NCBI RefSeq assembly: GCF_003086795.1
Contig: NZ_CP026003.1
Span: 2,840,579 to 2,904,578 of the forward strand
Origin: Stenotrophomonas sp. SAU14A_NAIMI4_5
Lineage (GTDB): Bacteria; Pseudomonadota; Gammaproteobacteria; Xanthomonadales; Xanthomonadaceae
Direction of reading: 5' to 3'
DNA: 64,000 bases
Below the pieces are notes generated by a model. The model made no database searches and was not told the DNA's origin. It saw only the letters and a list, made by a program, of their open reading frames with translations. Both the position numbers and the translations under genes were made by a program. Every line of letters begins with the position of its first letter. Positions within the stretch are counted from its first letter, which is position 1. This document shows positions 1-11,326 of the stretch, piece after piece.

Positions 1-2076
1 CGGGCCCATCGCACCGAAGTCGTAGGCCACCGACGCATTGACCAGCCAGTAGCTGGGGACCGAGAGATCATTGGTGTAGGTCACGTAACGCTTGCCGACG
101 TGGTTGGCCGACAGGCGCATGTCCCACGGGCCCGGGGTCCAGGCGAGCGTGCTGGAGAACATCCATTCCGGCGTGTCGACGGTCTTCCTGCCGCGGGTCG
201 GCACCACCTCGTTGTTCACGTAATCGTTGTCGTAGGTGCTGTCATTCCACGACAGCGCATTGGACCAGGCCAGGTCCTGCATCGGCTTCAACTGCAGCGT
301 GGCTTCGGCGCCGCGGCTGGTGACCGAGCCGACGTTGGAAAACAGTGCCGGGCAGCCAAGGATGCCCACGCACTGGGCGATCGCCAGCAGGCGGTTGTCG
401 AACTTCACGTCATATACCGCGACCGACGCTTCATAGCCGCGGCCGTAGCCGCGCCAGCCCAGCTCGATCGTGCGCGACTGTTCCGGCTTCAGGTTGCCTG
501 CGCTGGCATCGAAGTCGGCCTGCGGCACGTTGAACGGGCTGCCGACGCCCAGGGCATAGGCAGCGACATTCTTTGCGAACGAGCCGAAGACCTCGTTGCC
601 TTCGTTGAGCTTGAAGTTGAAGCCGGCCTGCGGCAGGAGGCCCTTCTTCGCGGTCAGGCTGCTGTTGTTCGCGTAGTTGCCCAGCGGCGTACGCACGCTG
701 GTGCGGGTGTGCGGCGACTTGGCGCCGATGTCGATGGTCAGGCGATCATCGAACAGGCGGAAGCGGTCCTGCACGTAGAACTGGCGGGTGATGGTGGTGT
801 ACTGCTGGTTCCACACGCGCTGGTCCGGATTGCGCAGGAAGAAGTCATCGGTGATGGGGCCATCGATGTAGTAGAAGTTGCGCTGCACGCTGTGGCCGTT
901 GTCCTCGTACCAGAGGCCGGCTTCCAGTTCGTGGCCACCGACGTTCCAGGTGAACGCAGAGGTCACGCCGGTACGGTCGATCGCGTACTCGGTGGTGCGG
1001 ATCGAAATCGGAATCTCCCGGCTGGTGCCCGGGTTGGAGGGATTGGACGGGCTGAACCAATGGCCCTGGCCGCGATTGCTGTGGTTGTAGACGTTGACCT
1101 TCAGCCGCATCGATTCGTTGAGGCCGAAATCACCAGCGATGCTGGACAGGTCGTCATTGCGCAGGCCATGGCCGGAGTAGTACGCGTCCCATGGGCTGTT
1201 GACGCCGCCACTGTACTGGCCGTTCGCCGCCGCGACCGCGCGATCCCAGTCCGGCGCGTAGTTGTCCCAGTTCCAGCCGAGGCGATCGATCATCTCCAGC
1301 GACAGATCCTGGTAATCGGCCTCGACCCGGCGCGATCCGTTGAACAGCGCGGTGATCCGGCTGTCCTCGCCGAAGTGGTAGGTGGCCTTGCCATTGAACT
1401 GCTTCGACTCCTGCGATCCCTTGCCCTTCCACTTGTCGCCCTCGGAGTACGCGCCGGACAGGTAGGCGGCGAGCCCCTGGTGCTCGCCCGTCTCCAGTCG
1501 CGCATAGCTGCGGCGCGCACCGTCACTGCCGAAGCCCTGCGCCAGCACCACGCCGTACTCGGTGGACGGATCGATCGAATAGAACTGGAACACGCCACCC
1601 AGGTTGCTGGTGGACGGCGTACCCAGCGCACCGATGCCGGTGGCCACTTCCGCACCGCCCAGGTTCTCGCTGATCACAGCGCGGCTGATGTGCAGGCCAT
1701 TGCTGTTGCCGTAGGACATGTTGCCCAGCGGGATGCCATCGAGGGTGTAGCCGAGACGGTTCTGGTTGAAGCCGCGCAGGCTGATGCTGGTGGACCACTC
1801 ATAGGCGCCGGTGGCATCGGCCGATTCGAAATGCACGCCCGGCTTGCTGGCCAGCAGCTTCAGCGGGTTGGCGCCCGGCGGCAGCACCTTCATGTCCTCC
1901 GCGGTGACACGCTGCACCTGGCGGGCCTCGCCACGGCCGATCACCGAGACCGAATCGAGGGTCGTGGCCGACGGTGCTTCGGTGTCAGGCGCAGTTTCAG
2001 CCGAAGCAAGCGACGGCAGCGATGCACAGACCAGCAGGGCAAGCAGGTTGCGGCGGAGCGGAGCATGGGACGACAT
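1..2076 (-). CDS. TonB-dependent receptor, C-terminus cut by window edge
   Basis: Outer-membrane TonB-dependent receptor that would import a siderophore or other ligand using TonB energy. The frame reads without a stop from the ATG at 2076 to base 1, giving 692 codons, and the last barrel strands lie outside the window. A signal peptide is visible (LLALLVCASLPSLASA, about residues 10-25). A plug domain follows, with the usual sequence around LKLLASKPGVHFES, SLRGFNQNRLGYTLDGIPLG and the GGAEVATGIGALG segment. Long barrel segments rich in Tyr, Asn and Asp come after it. There is no clear Shine-Dalgarno sequence, and the 201 bp up to dnaB hold one GTAG palindrome and an AT-richer patch near 2158-2180 that could be the promoter. 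The substrate cannot be told from the sequence. Because the gene crosses the window edge, its complete minus-strand frame is easy to miss. Confidence 0.9.
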   Translation of the reverse strand, partial: MSSHAPLRRNLLALLVCASLPSLASAETAPDTEAPSATTLDSVSVIGRGEARQVQRVTAEDMKVLPPGANPLKLLASKPGVHFESADATGAYEWSTSISLRGFNQNRLGYTLDGIPLGNMSYGNSNGLHISRAVISENLGGAEVATGIGALGTPSTSNLGGVFQFYSIDPSTEYGVVLAQGFGSDGARRSYARLETGEHQGLAAYLSGAYSEGDKWKGKGSQESKQFNGKATYHFGEDSRITALFNGSRRVEADYQDLSLEMIDRLGWNWDNYAPDWDRAVAAANGQYSGGVNSPWDAYYSGHGLRNDDLSSIAGDFGLNESMRLKVNVYNHSNRGQGHWFSPSNPSNPGTSREIPISIRTTEYAIDRTGVTSAFTWNVGGHELEAGLWYEDNGHSVQRNFYYIDGPITDDFFLRNPDQRVWNQQYTTITRQFYVQDRFRLFDDRLTIDIGAKSPHTRTSVRTPLGNYANNSSLTAKKGLLPQAGFNFKLNEGNEVFGSFAKNVAAYALGVGSPFNVPQADFDASAGNLKPEQSRTIELGWRGYGRGYEASVAVYDVKFDNRLLAIAQCVGILGCPALFSNVGSVTSRGAEATLQLKPMQDLAWSNALSWNDSTYDNDYVNNEVVPTRGRKTVDTPEWMFSSTLAWTPGPWDMRLSANHVGKRYVTYTNDLSVPSYWLVNASVAYDFGAMGP

Positions 2077-2237
2077 GGAGGCGGATTCCGTGGGCACGCT
2101 GGACACCGAAAGGCGGCGTCGAAGAGCAGCAGCGGCGGAATCGTAGAAGCGGCGCGTTACATGTCATTTACACGCAGCATGCGCGGGGTGTTGCGAGCGA
2201 CGAAGGCAGCGGCGTCTGCCACCTGTTGACTACCGTG

Positions 2238-2262
2238 CCGCCGGGCATGGCCCGGCGCTACC
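2238..2262 (-). repeat. GTAG-type (SMAG-like) palindrome
   Basis: On the minus strand this reads GTAGCGCCGGGCCATGCC followed by the complementary arm. It is a short hairpin headed by GTAG, and near-identical copies occur at 12322, 24919, 33987, 34020 and 35852. It lies between dnaB and the TonB-dependent receptor gene. SMAG/GTAG elements are known interspersed repeats of S. maltophilia; the family assignment is from memory of that pattern. Confidence 0.75.
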
Positions 2263-2277
2263 GTAACGCCGCGGGCG

Positions 2278-3708
2278 TTACTCGAACGAACCGACCGAGT
2301 CGTGCGACAGGTTGTCGAAGCGCGTGTACTCACCGAAGAATTTCAGCTTGCACGAACCGGTGGGGCCACCACGGTGCTTGCCGATGATGATCTCGGCCAG
2401 GCCCTTGTCCGGCGAATTTTCCTTGTTGTAGTAATCGTCGCGGTAGATGAAGACGATCATGTCCGCGTCCTGCTCGATTGCGCCCGATTCGCGAAGGTCG
2501 GCCATCACCGGGCGCTTGTCGGTACGCGTTTCCAGCGATCGGTTGAGCTGCGAAAGCGCGATCACCGGCACGTTCAGTTCCTTGGCAAGACCCTTCAGCG
2601 ATCGCGAGATCTCCGAGATTTCGGTCGCGCGGTTTTCGCTGTTGCCCGGCACGCTCATCAGCTGCAGGTAGTCGATCACGATCAGGCCCAGGTCGTGCTC
2701 GCGCTTCAGGCGGCGGCACTTGGAACGCAGGATCTCCGGCGACACGCCCGGCGTATCGTCGATGAAGATCTTGGTTTCCTTCAGCATCTTGATCGCGCTG
2801 GTGACGCGGCTCCAGTCCTCGTCTTCCAGCTGGCCGGTACGCAGGCGCGACGCGTTGATGCGGCCGTTGGAGGAAATGAGGCGCATCGCCAGCTGCGATG
2901 CGGACATTTCCATCGAGAACACGGCCACGCCCTTCTTCGACTTGATCGCCGCGTACTCGGCGATGTTCAGCGCGAAGGTGGTCTTGCCCATTGCCGGACG
3001 CGCGGCAAGGATGATCAGGTCGGTCGGCTGCAGGCCGGCGGTCATCGCGTCGAAGTCGGTGTAACCGGTGGGCAGGCCGGTGATGTTGCCGCCGTTCTCG
3101 AAGCGGTTGCGCAGTTCCTCGAACGCATCCTTCAGCGCGCCGGGCATGGCCACGAAGTCGGTGCGGCCACGCGCGCCCTGCTCGGCGATGGCGAACACGC
3201 TCTTTTCGGCCGAGGCCAGCAGTTCGCTGCTGTCACGGCCTTCGGGCTGGAAGCCGTCGTTGACGATGTCGGTGCCGACCTGGATCAGTTGCCGCAGCAC
3301 CGCCTTGTCACGCACGATCTCGGCGTAGGCCACGATGTTGGCCGCCGACGGCGTGGTGCTGGCCAGCTCGATCAGGTAGGCGCCATCGCCGACCAGCTCC
3401 ATCTTGCCCTGCGATTCGAACCACTCGCCCAGGGTCACCGCATCGAACGGACGCTCGCGCTCGGACAGCTCGCGGATCGCCCGGTAGATCATCTGGTGGT
3501 CGCGGCGATAGAAATCGGTCTCGGTCAGCTGGTCGTTGACCCGGTCGTAGGCTTCCGGGGCCAGCATCAGGCCACCCAGCACCGCCTGTTCGGCTTCCAC
3601 CGAGTGCGGCGGCACGCGCAGCTGGTCGATGCGCGATTCGTCGCGATCGCGGTCGAAGCCATCGCCGCGCTCTTTGCGGTTGGAACGGAAGCCGGAACGG
3701 GCGGACAT
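2278..3708 (-). CDS. dnaB: replicative DNA helicase DnaB
   Basis: Hexameric 5'-3' helicase that unwinds the replication fork and recruits primase; 476 aa, a normal length. The N-terminal DnaB domain (about 30-135, PPHSVEAEQAVLGG) is followed by the RecA-like domain. This carries Walker A ARPAMGKT at 236-243, Walker B LIVIDYLQLM at 342-351, SMEMSA near 265 and the LRESGAIEQDAD arginine-finger region. There is no intein between the Walker motifs. The start follows an AGGAAA Shine-Dalgarno-like sequence, and a TACACT -10-like box lies at 3747-3742. In many proteobacteria dnaB follows rplI, but here an FMN reductase and a repeat lie upstream. Confidence 0.98.
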   Translation of the reverse strand: MSARSGFRSNRKERGDGFDRDRDESRIDQLRVPPHSVEAEQAVLGGLMLAPEAYDRVNDQLTETDFYRRDHQMIYRAIRELSERERPFDAVTLGEWFESQGKMELVGDGAYLIELASTTPSAANIVAYAEIVRDKAVLRQLIQVGTDIVNDGFQPEGRDSSELLASAEKSVFAIAEQGARGRTDFVAMPGALKDAFEELRNRFENGGNITGLPTGYTDFDAMTAGLQPTDLIILAARPAMGKTTFALNIAEYAAIKSKKGVAVFSMEMSASQLAMRLISSNGRINASRLRTGQLEDEDWSRVTSAIKMLKETKIFIDDTPGVSPEILRSKCRRLKREHDLGLIVIDYLQLMSVPGNSENRATEISEISRSLKGLAKELNVPVIALSQLNRSLETRTDKRPVMADLRESGAIEQDADMIVFIYRDDYYNKENSPDKGLAEIIIGKHRGGPTGSCKLKFFGEYTRFDNLSHDSVGSFE

Positions 3709-3860
3709 GCTGCGGTGTTTCCTGCGAAAGTGGGCCAGGCGAGTGTAGGCATGCGCCGACCCCGGCGGCCATGGACAAGCCTGTGGATAAGCCGTGGACG
3801 AGCGGGGGATATCCGCCGCTGTGCGACGTGCCTGCCCGGCCTATGGAGACCCATTATCGC

Positions 3861-3949
3861 ATGGGGTCAGAGCCCGCCGCTGCGCGACGGGATCCGACCC
3901 CGGCAGAGAGGGGTCGGATCCCTCTGCGCAGCAGAGGGCTCTGACCCCG
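3861..3949. repeat. pair of inverted GGGGTC-class palindromic repeats
   Basis: Two units in opposite orientation. Each begins or ends with GGGGTCAGAGCCC and the paired arm GGGATCCGACCCC. The same arms recur at 19758-19790, 27922-27973 and, shortened, 30725-30750, so this is a dispersed repeat family distinct from the GTAG elements. It sits between the FMN reductase stop and the dnaB promoter region. It could act as an RNA hairpin in either direction. Confidence 0.75.
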
Positions 3950-3958
3950 AATGCAGCG

Positions 3959-4519
3959 TCAGTCCCCTTTGGCGTGCACCGCGATCAGCTTCAGGAAGCG
4001 GTCCACATAGCCCTGCAGGAACTTGTGCGTGCCCTCGTTGTGGATCGTGCCGTCGGCGCCGATCAGCTCATCCTTGAAGTGGATGAACGCCTCCGGCTGG
4101 CCGAGCACGTGCATGTCCAGGAACGCCAGGCTGTTGCGCAGGTGCTGCTGGGCCACCGCCGTGCCGATCTGGCCGATGGACGCGCCGATCACCGCCGCCG
4201 GCTTGCCAGCGAAGGCGCTGTCACCATACGGCCGCGAGCCGATGTCGATGGCGTTCTTCAGCACGCCGGGCACCGAGCGGTTGTATTCCGGGGTGACGAA
4301 CAGCACCGCGTCGGCACCGCGTACCTCGTCCTTCAGGCGGGTGCCCTGGGCCGGGTAGCTGCCGTCGAAATCCTGGTTGTACAGCGGCAGATCGTCGATG
4401 CGCACGTACGTGAAACGCGCGCGATCGCCGGCCAGCTTTTCCAGGGCCAGCGCGAGCCTGCGGTTGCAGGATTCCTTGCGCAGGCTGCCAACGAAGACCG
4501 CGATGGTGGGAACAGGCAT
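3959..4519 (-). CDS. NAD(P)H-dependent FMN reductase (ChrR/YieF-like)
   Basis: Soluble flavodoxin-fold oxidoreductase of 186 aa, the normal size for the NADPH-dependent FMN reductase/quinone-chromate reductase family. The N-terminal VGSLRKESCNRRLA (10-23) is the FMN phosphate loop. PEYNRSVPGVLKNAID (about 77-92) and the SIGQIGTA region are typical flavin and dimer contacts. The likely role is two-electron reduction of quinones, azo compounds or metals such as chromate; the true substrate is not visible. It reads as a single-gene unit, since a repeat separates it from dnaB and 65 bp separate it from asnB downstream of the opposite side. Confidence 0.9.
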   Translation of the reverse strand: MPVPTIAVFVGSLRKESCNRRLALALEKLAGDRARFTYVRIDDLPLYNQDFDGSYPAQGTRLKDEVRGADAVLFVTPEYNRSVPGVLKNAIDIGSRPYGDSAFAGKPAAVIGASIGQIGTAVAQQHLRNSLAFLDMHVLGQPEAFIHFKDELIGADGTIHNEGTHKFLQGYVDRFLKLIAVHAKGD

Positions 4520-4584
4520 GGCGACACACTCCTGACGGGGGAAAGCGCCAGCCTAGCGGCCGGCCCGATGCGCCCCGGTGAAGA

Positions 4585-6528
4585 TCAGCCGCGTGCCACG
4601 CCCGCCCGCACCTGCCGCCAGTGGTCCTGCCAGGCCTGGAACATCAGCACGTTCCACAGGTGGGTATGCCACTTGCGCTGGCCGCCCAGGAACTGCTGCC
4701 ACAGCGGCTGCACGGCGGCCGCCGACAGCACGCCTTCGCGTTCCAGCCGCGCCGGCTGCAGCAGGTCATCGGCCCACGGCCGCAGGTCGCCCTTCAGCCA
4801 TTCACTCACCGGCGCACCGAAACCGCGCTTGGGGCGGTGCACCATCGACTGCGGCACGTAGCGGCCGAGCACGCGCTTGAGCAGCACCTTGCTGGTGTCC
4901 TCACTGCGCTTGAAGTCCAGCGGCAGCGACCAGGCAAATTCAGCCACGCGCCAGTCCAGCAGCGGCGCCCGTGCCTCCAGGCTGACCGCCATCGAAGTGC
5001 GGTCGACCTTGCACAGCAGGTCGTCCGGCAGGTAGCTGACGAAGTCGGCCAGCATCATCGCGTCGGCCGGGGTGCCGGCACCGTGCAGCGGGTCGGCCAG
5101 GTCGTAGAAGCTGCCGGCCTCGCGCGCACCGATCACCGCCGCCGCCGGGTCGCGCCAGCGCGAGATGCGGTTGCGGTAGACATCACCGATGCCGCGCGCA
5201 CCGGTCTCGGCCAGCAGTGCGGCCAGGCCGCCGGTGCGCGACGCCTCGCCCTGCTGGTGCGCACGCGCGCCCATCCAGCGCCGCAGCGGCGCCGGCACGC
5301 GGCCCAGCATCTCCCAGTTGCGCAGCGCGCGCACATAGCGGGTGTAGCCGAAGAACAGTTCGTCGCCACCATCACCGGACAGGGCCACGGTCACGCCCTG
5401 CCGCGCCAGCCGCGCGACCAGGGCGGTCGGCACCTGCGAGGCATCGGCGAAGGGCTCGTCGAACATCGCCGGCAGCTGCGGCACCACCGCCAGCGCATCG
5501 GCGCCACTCACGTACAGCTCGGTGTGGTCGCAGCCCAGGTGCCCGGCCAGCTCCTTGGCCAGCGGCGCCTCGTCATGGTGCGAGCCGCTGAAGCCGATGC
5601 TGAAACTGTGCACCGGCTGCGTGCTCTGCGCCTGCATCAGCGCGGCCACCAGCGACGAATCGGTGCCACCGGACAGGAACACGCCCACCGACACGTCGGC
5701 CACCATGCGCAGCGCCACGGCATCGCGCAGCAGGTCGTCCAGCTGTTCCTCGGCCTCCTCGATGCGGCCCTGGAACGGTGCGGCCAGCGCCGCCTGCATG
5801 CGCGCACGCGCATCCCAGTACGGGCGCTGTGCCTGCTCGGGGCGGTGCGCGGCGGCACCGGCGGCCACCGTTGCCGCATCCAGGCGCAGCACGCGGCCCG
5901 GCATCAGCTTGTAGCAGCGTTGGTGGATGCTGTGCGGGGCCGGGATGTAATCCAGGCGCAGCAGCAGGGTCAGCGCATCGCGGTCGATGTCGTTGTCGAA
6001 GTCCGGGTGCTGCCACAGCGCCTTCAGCTCCGAACCGAACACCAGGGTGTCGCCGGCCCAGCCGTAGTACAGCGGCTTCTTGCCCACCCGGTCGCGGGCC
6101 AGGTACAGGCACTGCTCGTGGCGGTCCCAGAGGGCGATGGCGAACATGCCATTGGCGCGCTGCAGGGTGTCCTCGACGCCCCACTGCAGGATCGCGGCCA
6201 GCAGCACCTCGGTATCGGAATGGCCGCGGAAGGCATGGCCCAGCGGCTCCAGCTCGGCGCGCAGCGCGGCGAAGTTGTAAACCTCGCCGTTGTAGGCCAT
6301 CACGTAACGGCCGTCGGCCGAGGCCATCGGCTGGTGGCCCAGCGGTGACAGGTCGAGAATGCTCAGGCGGCGGTGCGCCAGGGCGATGCCGGCGCTGGCG
6401 TCGACCCAGGTGCCGCCGTCATCCGGCCCGCGGTGGTGCAGCGCCTGCCCCATGGCCAGCGCCTGCGCCTGCAGCACCTCGTCCGGCGACTGCGGCGCCG
6501 GCAACAACATTCCCGCCAATCCACACAT
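4585..6528 (-). CDS. asnB: asparagine synthetase-type amidotransferase (AsnB family)
   Basis: Class II glutamine amidotransferase fused to an adenylating synthetase; 647 aa. Cys2 (MCGLAG) is the glutaminase nucleophile. HHRGPDD, AYNGEVYN and RDRVGKKPLYY belong to the glutaminase half. SGGTDSSLVAALM is the ATP pyrophosphatase loop of the synthetase half, followed by SGDGGDELFFGYTRY and KVDRTSMAVSLEARAPLLD. The start is three bases after the stop of the fused E1 dehydrogenase gene, so the two are probably one transcript. The family also contains enzymes that amidate sugars or peptides. Given the partner gene, a biosynthetic substrate other than free aspartate is possible; the symbol is by family. 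Confidence 0.93.
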   Translation of the reverse strand: MCGLAGMLLPAPQSPDEVLQAQALAMGQALHHRGPDDGGTWVDASAGIALAHRRLSILDLSPLGHQPMASADGRYVMAYNGEVYNFAALRAELEPLGHAFRGHSDTEVLLAAILQWGVEDTLQRANGMFAIALWDRHEQCLYLARDRVGKKPLYYGWAGDTLVFGSELKALWQHPDFDNDIDRDALTLLLRLDYIPAPHSIHQRCYKLMPGRVLRLDAATVAAGAAAHRPEQAQRPYWDARARMQAALAAPFQGRIEEAEEQLDDLLRDAVALRMVADVSVGVFLSGGTDSSLVAALMQAQSTQPVHSFSIGFSGSHHDEAPLAKELAGHLGCDHTELYVSGADALAVVPQLPAMFDEPFADASQVPTALVARLARQGVTVALSGDGGDELFFGYTRYVRALRNWEMLGRVPAPLRRWMGARAHQQGEASRTGGLAALLAETGARGIGDVYRNRISRWRDPAAAVIGAREAGSFYDLADPLHGAGTPADAMMLADFVSYLPDDLLCKVDRTSMAVSLEARAPLLDWRVAEFAWSLPLDFKRSEDTSKVLLKRVLGRYVPQSMVHRPKRGFGAPVSEWLKGDLRPWADDLLQPARLEREGVLSAAAVQPLWQQFLGGQRKWHTHLWNVLMFQAWQDHWRQVRAGVARG

Positions 6529-6531
6529 GCA

Positions 6532-8811
<2,280 letters not shown>

Positions 8812-8865
8812 CGAACACCCTCCGTGTCGTTGTTGCGTTCCGCCGGGCGTCGCGGCCCTGCTTTC

Positions 8866-8921
8866 GTAGAGTCGAGCTTGCTCGACTGCCCTGGAAGCCA
8901 GTCGAGCAAGCTCGACTCTAC
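8866..8921. repeat. inverted pair of GTAG-type palindromes
   Basis: Two 22-bp GTAGAGTCGAGC-class hairpins face each other, separated by 12 bp. The right-hand copy, read on the minus strand, starts inside the last codons of the GST gene: its TAG (8920-8918) is the GST stop codon. The left copy lies in the upstream region of the fused E1 gene. Confidence 0.85.
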
Positions 8922-9577
8922 CCGCGCGAATCCAACCGCGCGCGTACCTCGGGCGTAACCGCCGGCATCGCCACGAACAGTGGCTGCTCGCGCACCCGCT
9001 GCAGCCACGCACGCACTTCCACGAACGGCTGCAGATCGATGCCACCATCGGCGGCAACATCGGTGTAGGCAAACAGCGCGATGTCGGCGATGCCGTACCC
9101 GCTGCCGGTGAACCACTGCGCCTGCCGCAGGTGCTGCTCCATCACCTCCAGCGCGGTGGCGGCGCGCTCATGCAGGCGCGGCAGTTCGGCCCGGCGCGGC
9201 GAATCGGCATCGGTCCAGCCACGGATGAAGCGCGCCACGGCCACGCAGGGTTCGTGGCTGTACTGCTCGAAGAACATCCAGCTCAGTGCCTGCGCGCGTT
9301 CCCAGCCATCGGTGGGCAGGTACGGCGTGCCTTCGGCCAGCCAGAACAGGATCGCGTTGGATTCGGTCAGCACGCGGCCATCGTCGCGCACGATCAGCGG
9401 CACCTTCGCATTCGGGTTGAGGGCCAGGAACTCAGGCGAATGAGTCTGCCCATGCGCACTGTCCACTTCCACCCAGCGGTAGCGGCTGCCGAGCTGCTCC
9501 AGCAGCATCCGCACCTTGTGGCAGTTGCCCGACACCGACATGCCATGCACCGTCAACGGAACGCGCTCTTCCACCAT
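8918..9577 (-). CDS. glutathione S-transferase family protein
   Basis: Cytosolic GST-fold protein of 219 aa. The N-terminal thioredoxin-like domain opens with VHGMSVSGNCHKVRMLL and has the cis-proline region NPNAKVPLIV and the glutathione-binding acid-serine pair in TESNAIL. The C-terminal helical domain carries YGIADIALFAYT near 165-176. The start at 9577 (MVEERVPLTVHG) has GGAG six bases upstream; the frame continues upstream without a better start. The stop codon is supplied by a GTAG palindrome (8866-8921), so the C-terminal residues may differ from those of relatives. Function is probably detoxification; the substrate is unknown. Confidence 0.9.
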   Translation of the reverse strand: MVEERVPLTVHGMSVSGNCHKVRMLLEQLGSRYRWVEVDSAHGQTHSPEFLALNPNAKVPLIVRDDGRVLTESNAILFWLAEGTPYLPTDGWERAQALSWMFFEQYSHEPCVAVARFIRGWTDADSPRRAELPRLHERAATALEVMEQHLRQAQWFTGSGYGIADIALFAYTDVAADGGIDLQPFVEVRAWLQRVREQPLFVAMPAVTPEVRARLDSRG

Positions 9578-9661
9578 TGCCTGCTCCAGGACATCCCGGC
9601 CGACGGCCGGCTGCACGCAGTCTGGCAAGCACATCGGCCGATGCCAAGCGCGGGTGCAGCA

Positions 9662-10204
9662 TCACCGCCGGCGTTGCTGCCATTGCGCGCGCGACTGCCC
9701 CCAGATCTGCAGCGGCGGCCCCTCGTAGGGGGGCGGCAACTGGCCCATCCGCAGCAGGCTGCTGCCCAGCTTGCGCGCCACCGCCCTGGACTTCTCGTTG
9801 TCATCGGCAATGGTGTGGATCACCTCGTCCCAGCCCAGCGTGTCGAACGCCCAGTCGATGGCGGCCACCGCCGCTTCGGGGGCGTAGCCACGGCCCCAGC
9901 GCGCGCGGCAGATGCTCCAGCCGACCTCGGGGCCGGGCCAGCCGAGCGGCTGCCACGGGCCCATGCGGCCGACCCATTCGCCGGTGGCTTTCTCGATGAC
10001 GCTGAACATCGAATAGCCGAACAGCTGCCAGGCACCGGCCAGGCTGCAGAAGCTGCGCCAGGCCGCCGAAGGCAGCTGCACGCCGCCCAGGCTGCGCATC
10101 ACTTCTTCATCGGCGCAGAACGCCAGGTAGGGCTCCAGGTCCTGCGCCTGCGGTGGGCGCAGGATCAGGCGCTCGGTTTCGATGCGCAGGTCGAAGATGC
10201 TCAT
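9662..10204 (-). CDS. GNAT-family N-acetyltransferase (RimJ/RimL-like)
   Basis: Acetyl-CoA-dependent N-acetyltransferase of 180 aa. The opening LRIETERLILRPPQAQDLEPYLAF is characteristic of the Acetyltransf_3 group. GRGYAPEAAVAAIDWAFDTLGWDEV is the acetyl-CoA pyrophosphate loop, and NEKSRAVARKLG follows. The start at 10204 (MSIFDLRIETER) has GGGAG five bases upstream and replaces a longer open frame. The acceptor could be a protein N-terminus, an antibiotic or a metabolite; nothing in the neighbourhood decides it. Confidence 0.88.
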   Translation of the reverse strand: MSIFDLRIETERLILRPPQAQDLEPYLAFCADEEVMRSLGGVQLPSAAWRSFCSLAGAWQLFGYSMFSVIEKATGEWVGRMGPWQPLGWPGPEVGWSICRARWGRGYAPEAAVAAIDWAFDTLGWDEVIHTIADDNEKSRAVARKLGSSLLRMGQLPPPYEGPPLQIWGQSRAQWQQRRR

Positions 10205-10323
10205 GCAGGCTCCCGCCGGGTACCGTGGCCGCTCATCATCGCCGATCCCGCCATCGGATCCAGCACGCAAACGAAACGGGCCGGCAAAGGCCGGCCCGTC
10301 CGATACAGCATTCCGTTGCCGCG

Positions 10324-11163
10324 TTACTGGCGGTTGGCCGCTGCGTCGCCGGCCGCGGCGGTCTGGGTCACCAGCTGGCCATCCACCACCGGCAGGCGGT
10401 CGCTGGCCGGCTTGTTGTCCATGCGCACGGTCTTCTCGGCGCCGTCATAGCGGTAGGTCACGTTGTAGCCCTTGACCACATCGTTGGTGCCCATGGCGAT
10501 GCGCGTGCCCGGCTTGCTGGCCATGCGCATGGTGCCGGTGGTGCCGTCCTCGTTGCGGTAGGTCACGTTGTAACCGGTCACGCGGCTCGACTCGGAGGTC
10601 GCCGTTTCAGTGTGGCACTGGCGCTCGGTGCGGTTGACCACGCGGCCACCGACGTGGCGCTTGTCCACCTGGTTGCCGATGAAGCCACCGGCCACGGCGC
10701 CGGCTGCAGTGGCAGCCTTCTTGCCGTTGCCGCCGCCCACCTGGTTGCCCAGCAGGCCACCGACCACGGCGCCGACCACGGTGCCGCCGACGTTGCCATC
10801 ACGCTCGGGCAGGCGCTCCTGCACCACGACGTCCTCGCAGACTTCATGCGGGGTCTGGGTGGTGGAGGTCTCGCGCACCGGCTCGGTGCCGATGACGGTC
10901 GCATAGGCCTTCTGCTTCTCGGTCAGCGGGTCGACCTTCAGCACATCGGCGTATTCCAGGCCGCGCGGTGCCGAGGCATCGACCGCGTCGCCGCGCGCGC
11001 CGTCATCGGCAGCGCTGCCATCGACCAGGCGCGACTCGGAAGGATTCGCGGCGCCCAGTGCATCCGGGGCCTTGTCACCACTCTTCATGAAGGCGGCGGT
11101 TGCGATACCACCCACCAGCAGCGCGCCTGCTGCGACCAGGACAGTTGTAGTTGTGCTTTTCAT
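10324..11163 (-). CDS. glycine-zipper 2TM-domain envelope protein
   Basis: Predicted inner-membrane-anchored or exported protein of 279 aa. An N-terminal hydrophobic segment (TTTTVLVAAGALLVGGIATAAF, with MK in front) is followed by an acidic linker. A glycine zipper follows, in two runs: GGTVVGAVVGGLLGNQVGG and ATAAGAVAGGFIGNQV. The C-terminal half carries two related GYNVTYR segments (near 209 and 246) that look like an internal duplication. Such proteins (UmoD and 17-kDa antigen type) are linked to envelope stress, but the role here is unknown. The start at 11163 follows GGGAGCAGGTC. Confidence 0.8.
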   Translation of the reverse strand: MKSTTTTVLVAAGALLVGGIATAAFMKSGDKAPDALGAANPSESRLVDGSAADDGARGDAVDASAPRGLEYADVLKVDPLTEKQKAYATVIGTEPVRETSTTQTPHEVCEDVVVQERLPERDGNVGGTVVGAVVGGLLGNQVGGGNGKKAATAAGAVAGGFIGNQVDKRHVGGRVVNRTERQCHTETATSESSRVTGYNVTYRNEDGTTGTMRMASKPGTRIAMGTNDVVKGYNVTYRYDGAEKTVRMDNKPASDRLPVVDGQLVTQTAAAGDAAANRQ

Positions 11164-11326
11164 GACCTGCTCCCTGCGGACCGTCCGCAACGTTCTCGAT
11201 GCAGATTGCAGCATGCGCTGCCTGAACGGAATCTCCACATTTCGTACTCATGGCCGTAACCCATTCAGCATCGGGAAATGCAGGGCCCGTGGTAGCGTTT
11301 GCAGCACGCCCACGAGGAGCCCCGCC

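Noticed and set aside
2158..2180. TGTAAATGACATGTAA as a possible LacI-type or other operator for the first receptor gene
   Set aside because: It lacks the central CG and symmetry of the two operators at 53894 and 58289; it looks more like a direct repeat within an AT-rich promoter.
100..2229. 709-codon plus-strand open frame across the first TonB-dependent receptor gene
   Set aside because: It is antisense to a frame that reads as a clear receptor with signal peptide and plug. The translation is Ala/Gly/Arg/His-rich without any domain, as expected for the shadow of a high-GC gene.
8812..9072. N-terminal extension of the fused E1 dehydrogenase
   Set aside because: The extension translates through an inverted GTAG repeat and overlaps the GST gene end. 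The ATG at 8811 has GGAGGG at proper distance.
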